From positions 1 through 41,516 of the forward strand of contig CAMDWG010000024.1 of the NCBI GenBank assembly GCA_945878375.1: a stretch of 41,516 nt of DNA. Direction: 5' to 3'. The notes under the pieces were generated by a model, which was given only the letters and a program-made list of their open reading frames with translations, was not told the origin of the DNA and did no database searches. Each line of letters begins with the position of its first letter. Position 1 is the first letter of the stretch. The DNA is from Roseomonas mucosa. GTDB taxonomy: Bacteria; Pseudomonadota; Alphaproteobacteria; Acetobacterales; Acetobacteraceae. This document shows positions 26,900 through 36,190 of this stretch, one piece after another. The position numbers and the translations under genes are program-made.

Positions 26900-28516
26900 A
26901 TGATCCGTCGTCGTCACATCCTGGCCGCCCCGGCTGCGGCCCTGCTGCCGGCCCCTGCCCTCGGCCAGGCCGACAACCGCCCCTCCATCACCATCGCCGT
27001 GCAGAAGGTGGTGAACAGCAACACGCTCGAAGTGCTGCGCGAGCAGTCGAATGTGGGCGAGCGGGTCTTCTACAGCAGCCTGTGGGAGGGGCTGATCGGG
27101 CGCAACTGGCTCGGCACGCTGGAAAGCGTCCCGAGCCTGGCCACCGAATGGCGCCGGATCGACGACCGCACCGTGGAACTGAAGCTGCGACAGGGCGTGC
27201 GCTTCCACAATGGCGACGAGATGACGGCCGATGACGTCGTCTTCTCCTTCGGCGCCGAGCGCATGTTCGGCACCGGCAGCACCCAGGCGCAGGGCCAGCT
27301 GTTCGCGCGCATTCCGGGCCAGGGCTTCCAGGGCAAGGAACTGCCGGCGGAAGTGGTGGCCGTGGCGCGCCGCAACTGGCCGGCGATCGAGAAGGTGGAG
27401 GCGATCGACAAATACACGGTCCGCTTCGTCAACCGCACGCCGGACGTGACACTGGAAGGCCGTCTGGCGCGCTATGGCAGCGACATCTGCTCGCGCCGCG
27501 GCTTCGCCGAAGCCGCCACTTGGCTGGACTGGGCGCGCAAGCCCATCACCACCGGCCCCTACATGGTGGCGGAATTCCGCCCCGACGTGTCGCTGACCCT
27601 GGTGGCGCACGACCAGTATTGGGGTGGGCGGCCGCCGCTGCGCCAGATCCGCTTCGTCGAGGTGCCGGAAGTCGCCAGCCGCATCAATGGCCTGCTCTCC
27701 GGCCAGTATCAGTTCGCCTGCGACATCCCGCCCGACCAGATTGCCGCCATCGAGCGCAACCGCGCCTTCGAGGTCCAGGGCGGCACCATCCTCAACCACC
27801 GCCTGACGGTGTTCGACAAGAACCACCCGGTGCTGCGCGATGCGCGCATCCGCCGCGCCATGACGCACAGCATCGACCGGCAGGCGATCGTCGACAGCCT
27901 CTGGGCCGGCCGCACCGTGGTGCCGAAGGGTCTGCAATGGGACTATTACGGCCAGATGTTCCACTCCGACTGGTCGGTGCCCGCCTTCGACCTGGCCGAG
28001 GCGCGCCGCCTGCTGCGTGAGGCGAATTATCGCGGCGAGCCGATCCCCTATCGCCTGCTGTCCAACTACTACACCAACCAGAACGCCACCGCGCAGATCC
28101 TGGTGGAGATGTGGCGCGCCGCCGGGCTGAACGTGCAGATCAATGTGGTGGAGAACTGGGCCCAGATCTTCTCGCGCGAGACCCCGCGCGCGGTGCGCGA
28201 CTGGTCGAACAGCGCGCCCTTCAACGACCCCGTCTCCTCCATCGTCAACCAGCATGGCCCGAACGGCCAGCAGCAGCAGGTGGGCGAATGGACGAATGAG
28301 GAGTTCAACCGCCTGTCGGGCGAACTCGAGACCAGCACCGACCGCGCCCGCCGCCGCGCGGTGTTCCGCCGCATGCTGGAAATCGCCGAGCGCGAGGACC
28401 CCGCCTACACCGTGCTGCACCAGAACGCGACCTTCACGGCCAAGCGCCGCGACACCGCGTGGAAGGCGAGCCCGGCCTTCGCGATGGACTTCACGCCCGG
28501 CAATTTCGGGAGCTGA
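26900..28516 (+). CDS. Family-5 (Dpp/Opp type) ABC substrate-binding protein, copy 1 of 4
   Basis: A 538-residue periplasmic binding protein. The ATG at 26900 has AAGGAG 8 nt upstream and opens a signal peptide (MIRRRHILAAPAAALLPAPALGQA). SBP_bac_5 landmarks: GVRFHNGDEMTADDVVFSF, TTGPYMVAEFRPD, RIRRAMTHSIDRQAIV, and WTNEEFNRLSGELE. It shares with the three following proteins the phrases LREQSNVG and NYYTNQ and the ARRLLREANYRGEPIPYR block, showing tandem duplication. Ligand unknown: peptides are usual for the family, but nickel, heme, glutathione or other compounds occur. Confidence 0.88.
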   Translation: MIRRRHILAAPAAALLPAPALGQADNRPSITIAVQKVVNSNTLEVLREQSNVGERVFYSSLWEGLIGRNWLGTLESVPSLATEWRRIDDRTVELKLRQGVRFHNGDEMTADDVVFSFGAERMFGTGSTQAQGQLFARIPGQGFQGKELPAEVVAVARRNWPAIEKVEAIDKYTVRFVNRTPDVTLEGRLARYGSDICSRRGFAEAATWLDWARKPITTGPYMVAEFRPDVSLTLVAHDQYWGGRPPLRQIRFVEVPEVASRINGLLSGQYQFACDIPPDQIAAIERNRAFEVQGGTILNHRLTVFDKNHPVLRDARIRRAMTHSIDRQAIVDSLWAGRTVVPKGLQWDYYGQMFHSDWSVPAFDLAEARRLLREANYRGEPIPYRLLSNYYTNQNATAQILVEMWRAAGLNVQINVVENWAQIFSRETPRAVRDWSNSAPFNDPVSSIVNQHGPNGQQQQVGEWTNEEFNRLSGELETSTDRARRRAVFRRMLEIAEREDPAYTVLHQNATFTAKRRDTAWKASPAFAMDFTPGNFGS

Positions 28517-28520
28517 GCCC

Positions 28521-30089
28521 ATGCTGCGCCGCCGCAACCTGATCGCCGCGGCGCTGCTGCCTGCGCCGGCGCTGGCGCAGGCCGACCATCGCCCGGTGAT
28601 CACCATCGCCGTGCAGAAGATCTCCACCGCCGGCACGCTCGACATCATCCGCGAGGCGAGCAATGTCGGCACCCGCTGGTACAACCTGTACAAGGAACCG
28701 CTGATCGACACGGCCTGGACCGGCGACCTGTCGCTGCGCCCGGGCCTGGCCGAAACTTGGCGACGGATCGACGATCGCACGGTCGAGGTGGATCTGCGGG
28801 CCGGCGTGCGCTTCCATGACGGGCGCGAGATGACGGCCGAGGATGTGGCCTTCACCTTCGGCCCCGACCGCATGTTCGGTCGCGCCGGGCTGACCGGCCC
28901 CGCCGCCCCGCCGCCCGAGGCGGTGGCCGGCGCGCGCGGCACCTTCCCCGCCTTCGACAAGGTCGAGATCCTGGGCCGCCACAAGCTGCGCTGGGTGAAC
29001 CGGGCCGGCGACGTCACGCTGGAGGGACGCCTGTCGCACCGCGCGGGCTGCATCCTGCCGGCGCACGCCTTCTCCGCCGCCGGCGGCTGGACAGGCTTCT
29101 TCGCACGGCCCATCGGCACCGGGCCGTTCCGCGTGGTGGATTGGCGGCTCGACAATCGCCTGGTGCTGCAGGCCTTCGACGATTACTGGGGCGGCCGGCC
29201 GCCGGTGCGTGAAATCCGCTTCCTGGAGGTGCCCGAACTGGCTTCGCGCCTGAACGGGCTGTACGCCGGCGAGTATGATTTCGCCTGCGACATCACCCCC
29301 GACCAGATCGCGGTGATCGAACGCAACCCCCGCTTCGAGGTGGCGGGCGGCGTGATCATGAACCATCGCGTCACGCACATGGACGCGACGCACCCGGTGC
29401 TGGCCAACCCGCTGGTGCGCCGCGCGCTGACCCATGCGGTGGACCGCAACGCCATCGTGCAGAGCCTGTGGGCCGGCCGCACGGCGGTGCCGCCCGGGCT
29501 GCAATTCGGCTTCTTCGGCCAGATGCTGCGCAGCGGTTGGCAGCCCCCCGCCTTCGACCTGGCCGAGGCGCGCCGCCTGCTGCGCGAGGCGAACTACCGC
29601 GGCGAGCCGATCCCCTACCGGATGCTGAACAACTACTACACGAACCAGACCGCGACCGGGCAGATCCAGCTGGAGATGTGGCGCGCCGCGGGGCTGAACG
29701 TGCAGCTGCAGATGGTCGAGAACTGGGCGCAGGTGCAGGCGCGCGGCCCCGGGCGCGGGCTGTTCGAACATTCGGTCACCGCCTTCTTCAACGACCCCGT
29801 CTCCTTCGTCCCCACCACCTATGGGCCGCAGGGCAGCATGCAGCGCGGCGGCTACTGGACGAATGCCGAGTTCAACCGCCTGGTGCCGGAACTCGAGACA
29901 TCGACCGATCGCGCCCGCCGCGCCGCCGTCTGGGCGCGGATGCTGGCGATCATGGAGCGCGAGGATCCGGTGGTGAACGTGATCCACCAGACCGCGAACT
30001 TCACCGCCAAGCGGCGCGACATACGCTGGCGCCCCGCCCAGTCCTTCGTGATGGATTTCCGCGCCGCCAACTTCGCGCTCGGCGCCTGA
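28521..30089 (+). CDS. Family-5 ABC substrate-binding protein, copy 2 of 4
   Basis: A 522-residue paralog of the preceding protein, starting 4 nt after its stop. Signal peptide MLRRRNLIAAALLPAPALAQA. Conserved landmarks are GVRFHDGREMTAEDVAFTF, GTGPFRVVDWRLD, LVRRALTHAVDRNAIV, NNYYTNQTATGQIQLEMW and WTNAEFNRLVPELE. It is shorter than copy 1 in the region after the FGPDRMFG segment, where copies 1 and 4 have an insertion. The N-terminal ligand-pocket part (EASNVGTRWYNLYKEPL) differs most from the others, suggesting a different ligand preference. Confidence 0.88.
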   Translation: MLRRRNLIAAALLPAPALAQADHRPVITIAVQKISTAGTLDIIREASNVGTRWYNLYKEPLIDTAWTGDLSLRPGLAETWRRIDDRTVEVDLRAGVRFHDGREMTAEDVAFTFGPDRMFGRAGLTGPAAPPPEAVAGARGTFPAFDKVEILGRHKLRWVNRAGDVTLEGRLSHRAGCILPAHAFSAAGGWTGFFARPIGTGPFRVVDWRLDNRLVLQAFDDYWGGRPPVREIRFLEVPELASRLNGLYAGEYDFACDITPDQIAVIERNPRFEVAGGVIMNHRVTHMDATHPVLANPLVRRALTHAVDRNAIVQSLWAGRTAVPPGLQFGFFGQMLRSGWQPPAFDLAEARRLLREANYRGEPIPYRMLNNYYTNQTATGQIQLEMWRAAGLNVQLQMVENWAQVQARGPGRGLFEHSVTAFFNDPVSFVPTTYGPQGSMQRGGYWTNAEFNRLVPELETSTDRARRAAVWARMLAIMEREDPVVNVIHQTANFTAKRRDIRWRPAQSFVMDFRAANFALGA

Positions 30090-30107
30090 GGGATCGAGGA
30101 TCGCCCC

Positions 30108-31673
30108 ATGACACTCCCCCGCCGCGCCCTCCTCGCCGCGCCCGCCGCGGGGCTGCTCCCCGCGCCCGCGATCGCGCAGGCCGATGCCCGCCCGCAGGTG
30201 ACGGTGGCGGTGCAGGACATCAGCACCTCGAACACGCTCGAGATGCTGCGCGAACAGTCCAATGTCGGCACGCGCATCTTCCGCAACTTCGTGGAACCGC
30301 TGGTCGATACGGACTGGAACGGCGACATGTCGCTGATGCCGGGCCTCGCCACCGGCTGGCGGCAGATCGACCAGGTGACGGTGGAATTCGACCTGCGGCC
30401 GGGCGTCACCTTCCATGACGGCCAGCCCTTCACGGCCGAGGATGTCGCCTTCTCCTTCGGGGCGGAGCGCATGTGGGGCGGCGGCAGCCGCGAGGTGCCG
30501 GCCGTGGTGCCGCAGGCCGCCCGCCAGGCCTTCCCGGCCTTCGCCCGGATCGAGGTGGTGGGGCCGCACCGGGTGCGCCTGGTCAATAGCCGGCCCGACC
30601 CGGTGCAGGTGGGCCGCATGGCGCGCAGCATCGCGGTGATCGCGCCGCGCGGCGCCTTCATGGCCGCCCCGTCCTGGCTGGAATGGGCGCGCCGGCCGGT
30701 TGGCACGGGCCCGTACCGCATCGCCGAATTCCGCCCCGACCAGTCGCTGGTGATGGAACCGCATGACGCGCACTGGCAGGGCCGCCCGCCGCTGCGCCGC
30801 CTGCGCTTCCTGGAGGTGCCGGAAGTGGCCTCCCGCGTGAACATGCTGTTCTCGGGCGAGGCGGCCTTCGCCTCGGAGATCCCGCCCGACCAGATCGCCA
30901 GCATCGAGGCCGATCGCCGCTTCGAGGTGGTGGGCGGGCCGATCAACAATACCCGCTACCTGGTGTTCAACCAGGCGCATCCGGTGCTGGCGGACCCGCT
31001 GGTGCGCCGCGCGATGAGCCATGCGATCGACCGCGAGGCGATCATCGCGGCGCTCTGGGCCGGACGCACCAGCGTGCCGCGCGGGCTGCAATGGGAATTC
31101 TACGGCGCCTTCCACCTGGCCGATGTCGCGGTGCCGCGCTTCGACCCGGCCGAGGCGCGGCGCCTGCTGCGGGAAGCGGGCTATCGCGGCCAGCCCATCC
31201 CCTATCGCTGCCTGAACAACTACTACACCAACCAGACCGCGACGGCGCAGATCATGGTCGAGGGCTGGCGCGCCGCCGGGCTGAACGTGCAGCTGCAGAT
31301 GGTCGAGAATTGGGGCCAGATCCTGGGCGGCGAGGCGACCAGCCGCGGCGTGCATGACTGGTCGGCCGCCGCCGTGGTGCCCGACCCCTCGGTGCAGATG
31401 AGCGGCAGCTGGGGCCCGAACAGCGCGGTGTGGCGGCGCAACCAGTGGCGCAACGCCGAATTCGCCGCGCTGTCCGACGAGTTCGAAAGCAGCCTCGACC
31501 AGCCGCGCCGCCTGCAGATCTGGCGCCGCATGCTGCAGATCATCGAGCGCGAGGACCCAGCCTACGCGGTGTTGCACCGCAATGCCAGCTTCACCGCGAA
31601 GCGGCGCGACATCGCCTGGCGCGCCTCGCAGAGCTTCTTCATGGATTTCCGCGCCAGCAACTGGGGAGCCTGA
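30108..31673 (+). CDS. Family-5 ABC substrate-binding protein, copy 3 of 4
   Basis: A 521-residue periplasmic paralog. GAGG precedes the ATG at 30108. Signal peptide MTLPRRALLAAPAAGLLPAPAIAQA. Shares EMLREQSNVGTRIF, GVTFHDGQPFTAEDVAFSF, GTGPYRIAEFRPDQS, LVRRAMSHAIDREAII and CLNNYYTNQTATAQIMV with its neighbours. The stretch after NRTPD in copies 1 and 4 is changed here (NSRPDPVQVGRMARS). The ASEIPPDQIA segment replaces the ACDIPPDQIA wording, losing a Cys kept in the other three copies. Confidence 0.88.
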   Translation: MTLPRRALLAAPAAGLLPAPAIAQADARPQVTVAVQDISTSNTLEMLREQSNVGTRIFRNFVEPLVDTDWNGDMSLMPGLATGWRQIDQVTVEFDLRPGVTFHDGQPFTAEDVAFSFGAERMWGGGSREVPAVVPQAARQAFPAFARIEVVGPHRVRLVNSRPDPVQVGRMARSIAVIAPRGAFMAAPSWLEWARRPVGTGPYRIAEFRPDQSLVMEPHDAHWQGRPPLRRLRFLEVPEVASRVNMLFSGEAAFASEIPPDQIASIEADRRFEVVGGPINNTRYLVFNQAHPVLADPLVRRAMSHAIDREAIIAALWAGRTSVPRGLQWEFYGAFHLADVAVPRFDPAEARRLLREAGYRGQPIPYRCLNNYYTNQTATAQIMVEGWRAAGLNVQLQMVENWGQILGGEATSRGVHDWSAAAVVPDPSVQMSGSWGPNSAVWRRNQWRNAEFAALSDEFESSLDQPRRLQIWRRMLQIIEREDPAYAVLHRNASFTAKRRDIAWRASQSFFMDFRASNWGA

Positions 31674-31676
31674 GCC

Positions 31677-33281
31677 ATGCGCATCACCCGCCGAGCCACC
31701 ATCCTGGCGCCGACCCTGCTGGCCGCGCCGGCGCTGGCGCAGGCCGACCAGCGCCCGACCCTGACCATCGCGGTGCAGCGCCTGTCCAACTCCAACACCT
31801 TCGAACCGCCGCGGGAGCAGTCGAATGTCGGCTTCCGCCTGCACGGCCTCTACGCGGAACAGCTGATCGGCACCGACTGGCTGAACAATGCCGCCCTGGT
31901 GCCGGGCCTCGCCACCGAGTGGCGCCGGGTCGATGCGCGCACGCTCGACCTCAGGCTGCGCCCGGGCGTCCGCTTCCATGACGGCAGCGAACTCACGGCC
32001 GAGGATGTGGTGTTCTCCTTCCGCGAAAGGCTGTTCGGCACGCAGGGCGCGACGGGCGCCGGCCGGTCGACCGTGCTCGCCGGGACGGCGGGCAAGGAGC
32101 CACCGGCGGAGGTGGTGGCCGTCGGCCGCCGCACCTATCCGGGGCTGGACCGGATCGAGGTGCTGGACCGCCACACGGTCCGCTTCGTCAACCGCACCCC
32201 GGATGTGACGCTGGAGGGGCGGATCGCGCAGAGCGTCGGCGCCATCCTCTCCCGCTCCGCGTTCGAACGCGCCGAAAGCTGGCTCGGCTGGGGCCGCGCG
32301 CCGGTGGGCACGGGGCCGTATCGCATCGCCGAGTTCCGCCCGGACACGGTTTTGGTCCTCGAAGCCCATGATGCCTATTGGGGCGGCCTGCCGCCGGCAC
32401 GGCGGCTGCGCTTCGTCGAGGTGCCGGAAGTCTCCGGCCGGCTGAACGGGCTGTTCTCTGGCGAGTTCGACTTCGCCTGCGACGTGCCGCCCGACCAGAT
32501 CCCGGTGGTGGAGCGCAATGCCCGCTTCGAGGTGCTGGGCAGCCCGATCAACAACATCCGGAAACTGGCCTTCGACAAGACGCATCCGGTGCTGGCCGAT
32601 GCCCGCATCCGCCGCGCCATGACGCATGCGATCGACCGGCAGGTGCTGGTGGACGCGCTCTGGGCCGGGCGCACGCGAATCCCGCGCGGCATGCAGATGG
32701 AAAGCTATGGCCAGATGTACCTGGCCGATTGGGAGAACCCCCGCTTCGACCCGGCAGAGGCGCGACGCCTGCTGCGCGAGGCGAACTACCAGGGTCAGCC
32801 GATCCCCTATCGCCTGCTGAACAACTACTACACCAACCAGGTGGCCAACGCGCAGATCATGGTTGAGATGTGGCGCGCCGTCGGGCTGAACGTGCCCATC
32901 GAGATGAAGGAGAATTTCTCCCAGGTCACCGAACGCACGGCGGGCCGCGGCGTGCGCGATTGGTCCAACACCTCGGTCTTCGGCGATCCGGTGGCCGGCG
33001 TGCTGCGCGGCTATGGCCCGCGCACCGAGGCCGAGCGCACCGGCGAGTGGGCCAGCGAGGCGTTCAACCAAGTCTCCACCGCGCTGGAGGCCGAGACCGA
33101 CATCGCCCGCCGTCGCGACCTGTTCCGCCGCATCCTGACGATCCTGGAACGCGAGGATCCGGGCTACATCACGCTGCACCACGCGGCGGCCTTCACGGCG
33201 AAGCGGCGGGACATCGCCTGGCGCGCTTCCTCGGGCTGGGCGATGGTGTTCGGCCCCGGCAACCTTCGGGTCGGCGCGTGA
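31677..33281 (+). CDS. Family-5 ABC substrate-binding protein, copy 4 of 4
   Basis: A 534-residue periplasmic paralog starting 3 nt after copy 3. Signal peptide MRITRRATILAPTLLAAPALAQA. Landmarks are GVRFHDGSELTAEDVVFSF, VNRTPDVTLEGRIAQS, GTGPYRIAEFRPD, RIRRAMTHAIDRQVLV and LLNNYYTNQVANAQIMVEMW. The conserved LREQSNVG reads PPREQSNVG here. Like copy 1 it keeps the insertion before EVVAVGRR, so copies 1 and 4 look closest. Its stop overlaps the GTG of the ATPase gene, coupling it directly to the transporter. Confidence 0.88.
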   Translation: MRITRRATILAPTLLAAPALAQADQRPTLTIAVQRLSNSNTFEPPREQSNVGFRLHGLYAEQLIGTDWLNNAALVPGLATEWRRVDARTLDLRLRPGVRFHDGSELTAEDVVFSFRERLFGTQGATGAGRSTVLAGTAGKEPPAEVVAVGRRTYPGLDRIEVLDRHTVRFVNRTPDVTLEGRIAQSVGAILSRSAFERAESWLGWGRAPVGTGPYRIAEFRPDTVLVLEAHDAYWGGLPPARRLRFVEVPEVSGRLNGLFSGEFDFACDVPPDQIPVVERNARFEVLGSPINNIRKLAFDKTHPVLADARIRRAMTHAIDRQVLVDALWAGRTRIPRGMQMESYGQMYLADWENPRFDPAEARRLLREANYQGQPIPYRLLNNYYTNQVANAQIMVEMWRAVGLNVPIEMKENFSQVTERTAGRGVRDWSNTSVFGDPVAGVLRGYGPRTEAERTGEWASEAFNQVSTALEAETDIARRRDLFRRILTILEREDPGYITLHHAAAFTAKRRDIAWRASSGWAMVFGPGNLRVGA

Positions 33282-34255
33282 GCACGCTGGTCGCGCTCCG
33301 CGGCCTCAAGGTCTCCTTCGCCGGGCAGCCGGCGCTGCGGGGGATCGATCTGCGCGTTGCGCCCGGCGAGGCGCTCGGCCTGGTCGGCGAATCGGGCTGC
33401 GGCAAGTCCGTCACCTGGCTGGCCGCGCTCGGCCTGCTGCCCGCCCAGGCGCGGATCGAGGGCAGCGTCACGCTCGGCGGCGAGGAATTGATCGGCGCGC
33501 CAGCCAGCGTGCTGGAACGGGTGCGCGGCCGGCGGATCGCCATGATCTTCCAGGACCCGGCCAGCAGCCTGAACCCGGTGCATCGCGTGGGTCGGCAGAT
33601 TACGGAGGCACTCGCGCTGCACCGCGGGCTGACCGGCGGGGCGGCGCGCGCCGAGGCGAAGCGCCTGCTCGACCTGGTCGGCATCCCCGACGCAGCGCGG
33701 CGGCTGGATGCCTATCCGCACGAATTCTCGGGCGGGCAGAACCAGCGCGTGATGATCGCCATGGCGCTGGCTGGCCAGCCGGAGATGCTGGTGGCCGACG
33801 AGCCGACCACCGCGCTCGACGTGACGATCCAGGCGCAGATCCTCGACCTGCTGGGCAGCCTGAGGCGCGACTTCAACATGGCGCTGGTGCTCATCAGCCA
33901 TGATCTGGGCGTGGTGGCAGAAACCTGTGACCGGGTCGCGGTGATGTATGCCGGGCGCATCGTCGAGGAAGCGCCGGTGGCGCGGCTGTTCGACCACCCG
34001 GCGCATCCCTATACGCGCGGCCTGCTCGGCGCGCTGCCGCCGATCACCGGGCCGCGCCGGCGGCTGGCCGCGATCCCGGGCGGCGTGCCGGAACCCTGGG
34101 CAATGCCGAAGGGCTGCGCCTTCGCGCCGCGCTGCGGCGCGCGGGTCGACGCCTGCGAGGCGGGCGTCCCGGCCAGCACGGAACTCGTCCCCTTCCATGT
34201 CGCGGCGTGCCTGCGCGCCGATGAACCGGCTGCCCTGGAGATGGAACCGGCATGA
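33278..34255 (+). CDS. dppD: Dipeptide/oligopeptide-type ABC transporter ATPase (DppD-like)
   Basis: A 325-residue ATPase starting at a GTG that overlaps the stop of the fourth binding protein (GTGA). Walker [10 protein letters not shown]-loop [20 protein letters not shown], signature [15 protein letters not shown], Walker [14 protein letters not shown] and switch [13 protein letters not shown] are complete. The C-terminal oligopeptide-transporter domain with [12 protein letters not shown] and the Cys-bearing GCAFAPRC motif is present. First half of the ATPase pair. The symbol is by family; the cargo is not proven to be dipeptide. Confidence 0.86.
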   Translation: MSTLVALRGLKVSFAGQPALRGIDLRVAPGEALGLVGESGCGKSVTWLAALGLLPAQARIEGSVTLGGEELIGAPASVLERVRGRRIAMIFQDPASSLNPVHRVGRQITEALALHRGLTGGAARAEAKRLLDLVGIPDAARRLDAYPHEFSGGQNQRVMIAMALAGQPEMLVADEPTTALDVTIQAQILDLLGSLRRDFNMALVLISHDLGVVAETCDRVAVMYAGRIVEEAPVARLFDHPAHPYTRGLLGALPPITGPRRRLAAIPGGVPEPWAMPKGCAFAPRCGARVDACEAGVPASTELVPFHVAACLRADEPAALEMEPA

Positions 34256-35250
34256 GGCCCGACACACCGCTGCTGCAAGCAACGGGCCTCGTGCGCCGCT
34301 ATGAGATGCGTCGCGGCATCTTCGGCAGCCCGGTGGAGGTGCGCGCCGTCGATGGCGTGTCGCTGACGCTGGAGCGCGGCCGCACTCTGGGCCTGGTGGG
34401 AGAATCGGGCTGTGGCAAGTCCACAACCGGTCGGCTGGTGCTGGGCCTTGAGACGCCGGATGCGGGCAGCATCGCCTTCGAGGGCAAGCCGATGCCGCCG
34501 CCCGGCGGCGCACCCTGGCGGTCGCTGCGCGCGCGCATGCAGATGGTGTTCCAGGACCCGCTCGGTGCGCTGGACCGCCGCGTGACCATCGGCGCGCAAG
34601 TGCGCGAGCCACTCGACATCCACCAGATCGGCGACGCTCCGGCGCGCGTCGAGAAGGTCACGCGGTTGCTGGCCGCGGTCGGGCTGCGGCCGGACCAGGC
34701 GGCGCGCTACCCGCATGAACTGTCGGGCGGCCAGCGGCAGCGCGCCGTGCTGGCCCGGGCGCTGGCCACTGACCCCGCCCTGCTGGTGTGCGACGAGCCG
34801 ATCAGCGCGCTCGACGTCTCGATCCAGGCGCAGGTGATGAACCTGATGTTGGACCTCCAGGCGGAATTCGGGGTGGGAATGCTGTTCATCAGCCATGACC
34901 TGCGCGCGGTGCGGCAGGTGAGCCAGCGGGTCGCGGTCATGTATCTCGGCCGGATCGTCGAGGAAGGTGAGCCGGACGCGGTGCTGCACGCCCCTGCCCA
35001 CCCTTATTCGCAGGCGTTGGTGTCGGCCATCCCGCATCCGGGCAAGCAGGGGACTCGGATCGTTCTGCAGGGCGACCCGCCGAACCCGGCGGACCGGCCC
35101 TCGGGCTGCGCCTTCCATCCGCGCTGCGCCGCCGCCGTGGCGCGCTGCCGCGCCGAAAGCCCGGACCTGAAGGCGCGGCCCGACGGACGCCTGGTTGCCT
35201 GTCATGTCGCGCATGGCGAAGCCGAAACCGCCTTGCCGAGGGCCGCTTGA
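34252..35250 (+). CDS. dppF: Dipeptide/oligopeptide-type ABC transporter ATPase (DppF-like)
   Basis: A 332-residue ATPase, second of the pair, overlapping DppD by 4 nt. Walker [14 protein letters not shown]-loop [20 protein letters not shown], signature [15 protein letters not shown], Walker [14 protein letters not shown] and switch [13 protein letters not shown] are intact. The N-terminal [19 protein letters not shown] and the C-terminal [12 protein letters not shown] and GCAFHPRC motifs are typical of OppF/DppF. Its TGA overlaps the ATG of the permease that follows. Confidence 0.86.
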   Translation: MRPDTPLLQATGLVRRYEMRRGIFGSPVEVRAVDGVSLTLERGRTLGLVGESGCGKSTTGRLVLGLETPDAGSIAFEGKPMPPPGGAPWRSLRARMQMVFQDPLGALDRRVTIGAQVREPLDIHQIGDAPARVEKVTRLLAAVGLRPDQAARYPHELSGGQRQRAVLARALATDPALLVCDEPISALDVSIQAQVMNLMLDLQAEFGVGMLFISHDLRAVRQVSQRVAVMYLGRIVEEGEPDAVLHAPAHPYSQALVSAIPHPGKQGTRIVLQGDPPNPADRPSGCAFHPRCAAAVARCRAESPDLKARPDGRLVACHVAHGEAETALPRAA

Positions 35251-36188
35251 TGCTGCGCTTCGTCGCTTCCCGCCTGCTGCGCGCGGCGATCACCATCGTG
35301 ATGGTCGTCACCTTCGCCTTCGTGGTGCTGCGCCTGTCGGGCGATCCGGCGCAGATCATCATGGGCGCCGACGCGCCGCCCGAGGCGGTGGATGCGTTCC
35401 GCACCGCCTGGGGGCTCGATCAGCCGGTATGGCTGCAATATTTCCACTATTTCGGCGCGATCCTCTCGGGCGATCTCGGCCGGTCGATGCGCGACGGCCG
35501 GGACGCGATTGTGCTGGTGGTGGAACGGATCCCGGCGACGCTGGCGCTGACACTTCCGGCGCTGGCCATCAAGCTCGGGCTCGGCATTCCGGCCGGCATC
35601 TATGCCGCGCTGCACCGCGACTCACCGATCGACCGGACGCTGATGATCCTGGCCGTCGCGGGCTTCACGGTGCCCTCCTTCGTGCTCGGCCTCCTGCTGG
35701 TGCTGGTGTTCGCGGTGCAACTCGGCTGGCTGCCCTCGGGCGGGCAGGAAAGCTGGCGGCATGCGATCCTGCCCGTTGTCACGCTCGGCATCGGCGGTGC
35801 CGCGGTGCTGGCGCGCTTCACCCGCAGCGCCATGCTGGAAGTGCTGGGCCAGCCATACATCCGCACCGCCAGCGCCAAGGGCGTGACCTGGCGCAACGTG
35901 GTCTGGGGCCATGCGCTGCCGAATGCAGCGATCCCCACCGTGACCATCGTGGGCTTCATGGTCGGCAGCCTGATCGCCGGCGCGGTGGTGGTGGAGAGCG
36001 TCTTCTCCTGGCCCGGCGTCGGGCGGCTGCTGGTGGTGGCGGTGGCCAACCGCGACCTCGCCGTCGTGCAGTGTGTCCTGCTGCTGGTGGCGATAACCAT
36101 GGTGGCGGCCAACCTGACGGTCGATCTGCTCTATGGCGCGCTGGATCCCCGGCTGCGCACCGGCGCGCGCAAGAGCGGGGCCCATTGA
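35250..36188 (+). CDS. dppB: Dipeptide/oligopeptide-type ABC permease (DppB-like)
   Basis: A 312-residue inner-membrane permease with six membrane segments. The ATG at 35250 overlaps the DppF stop by one base; a TTG three bases earlier would add one residue. Family features: N-terminal FVASRLLRAAITIVMVVTFAFVVLRLSGDPA, the ARFTRSAMLEVLGQPYIRTASAKG coupling region and LPNAAIPTVTIVGFMVG. The order D-F-B-C (ATPases before permeases) is less common than B-C-D-F. Confidence 0.88.
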   Translation: MLRFVASRLLRAAITIVMVVTFAFVVLRLSGDPAQIIMGADAPPEAVDAFRTAWGLDQPVWLQYFHYFGAILSGDLGRSMRDGRDAIVLVVERIPATLALTLPALAIKLGLGIPAGIYAALHRDSPIDRTLMILAVAGFTVPSFVLGLLLVLVFAVQLGWLPSGGQESWRHAILPVVTLGIGGAAVLARFTRSAMLEVLGQPYIRTASAKGVTWRNVVWGHALPNAAIPTVTIVGFMVGSLIAGAVVVESVFSWPGVGRLLVVAVANRDLAVVQCVLLLVAITMVAANLTVDLLYGALDPRLRTGARKSGAH

Positions 36189-36190
36189 AG

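Noticed and set aside
25027-26901. 624-codon - strand frame
   Set aside because: Antisense to the phosphonate monoester hydrolase, whose active-site residues are all present on the + strand.
28491-33182. Very long open frame (1563 codons) on the - strand
   Set aside because: It runs antisense to the four binding-protein genes, has low-complexity Arg/Ala/Gly/His-rich content and no domains. Long antisense frames are expected in very GC-rich DNA.
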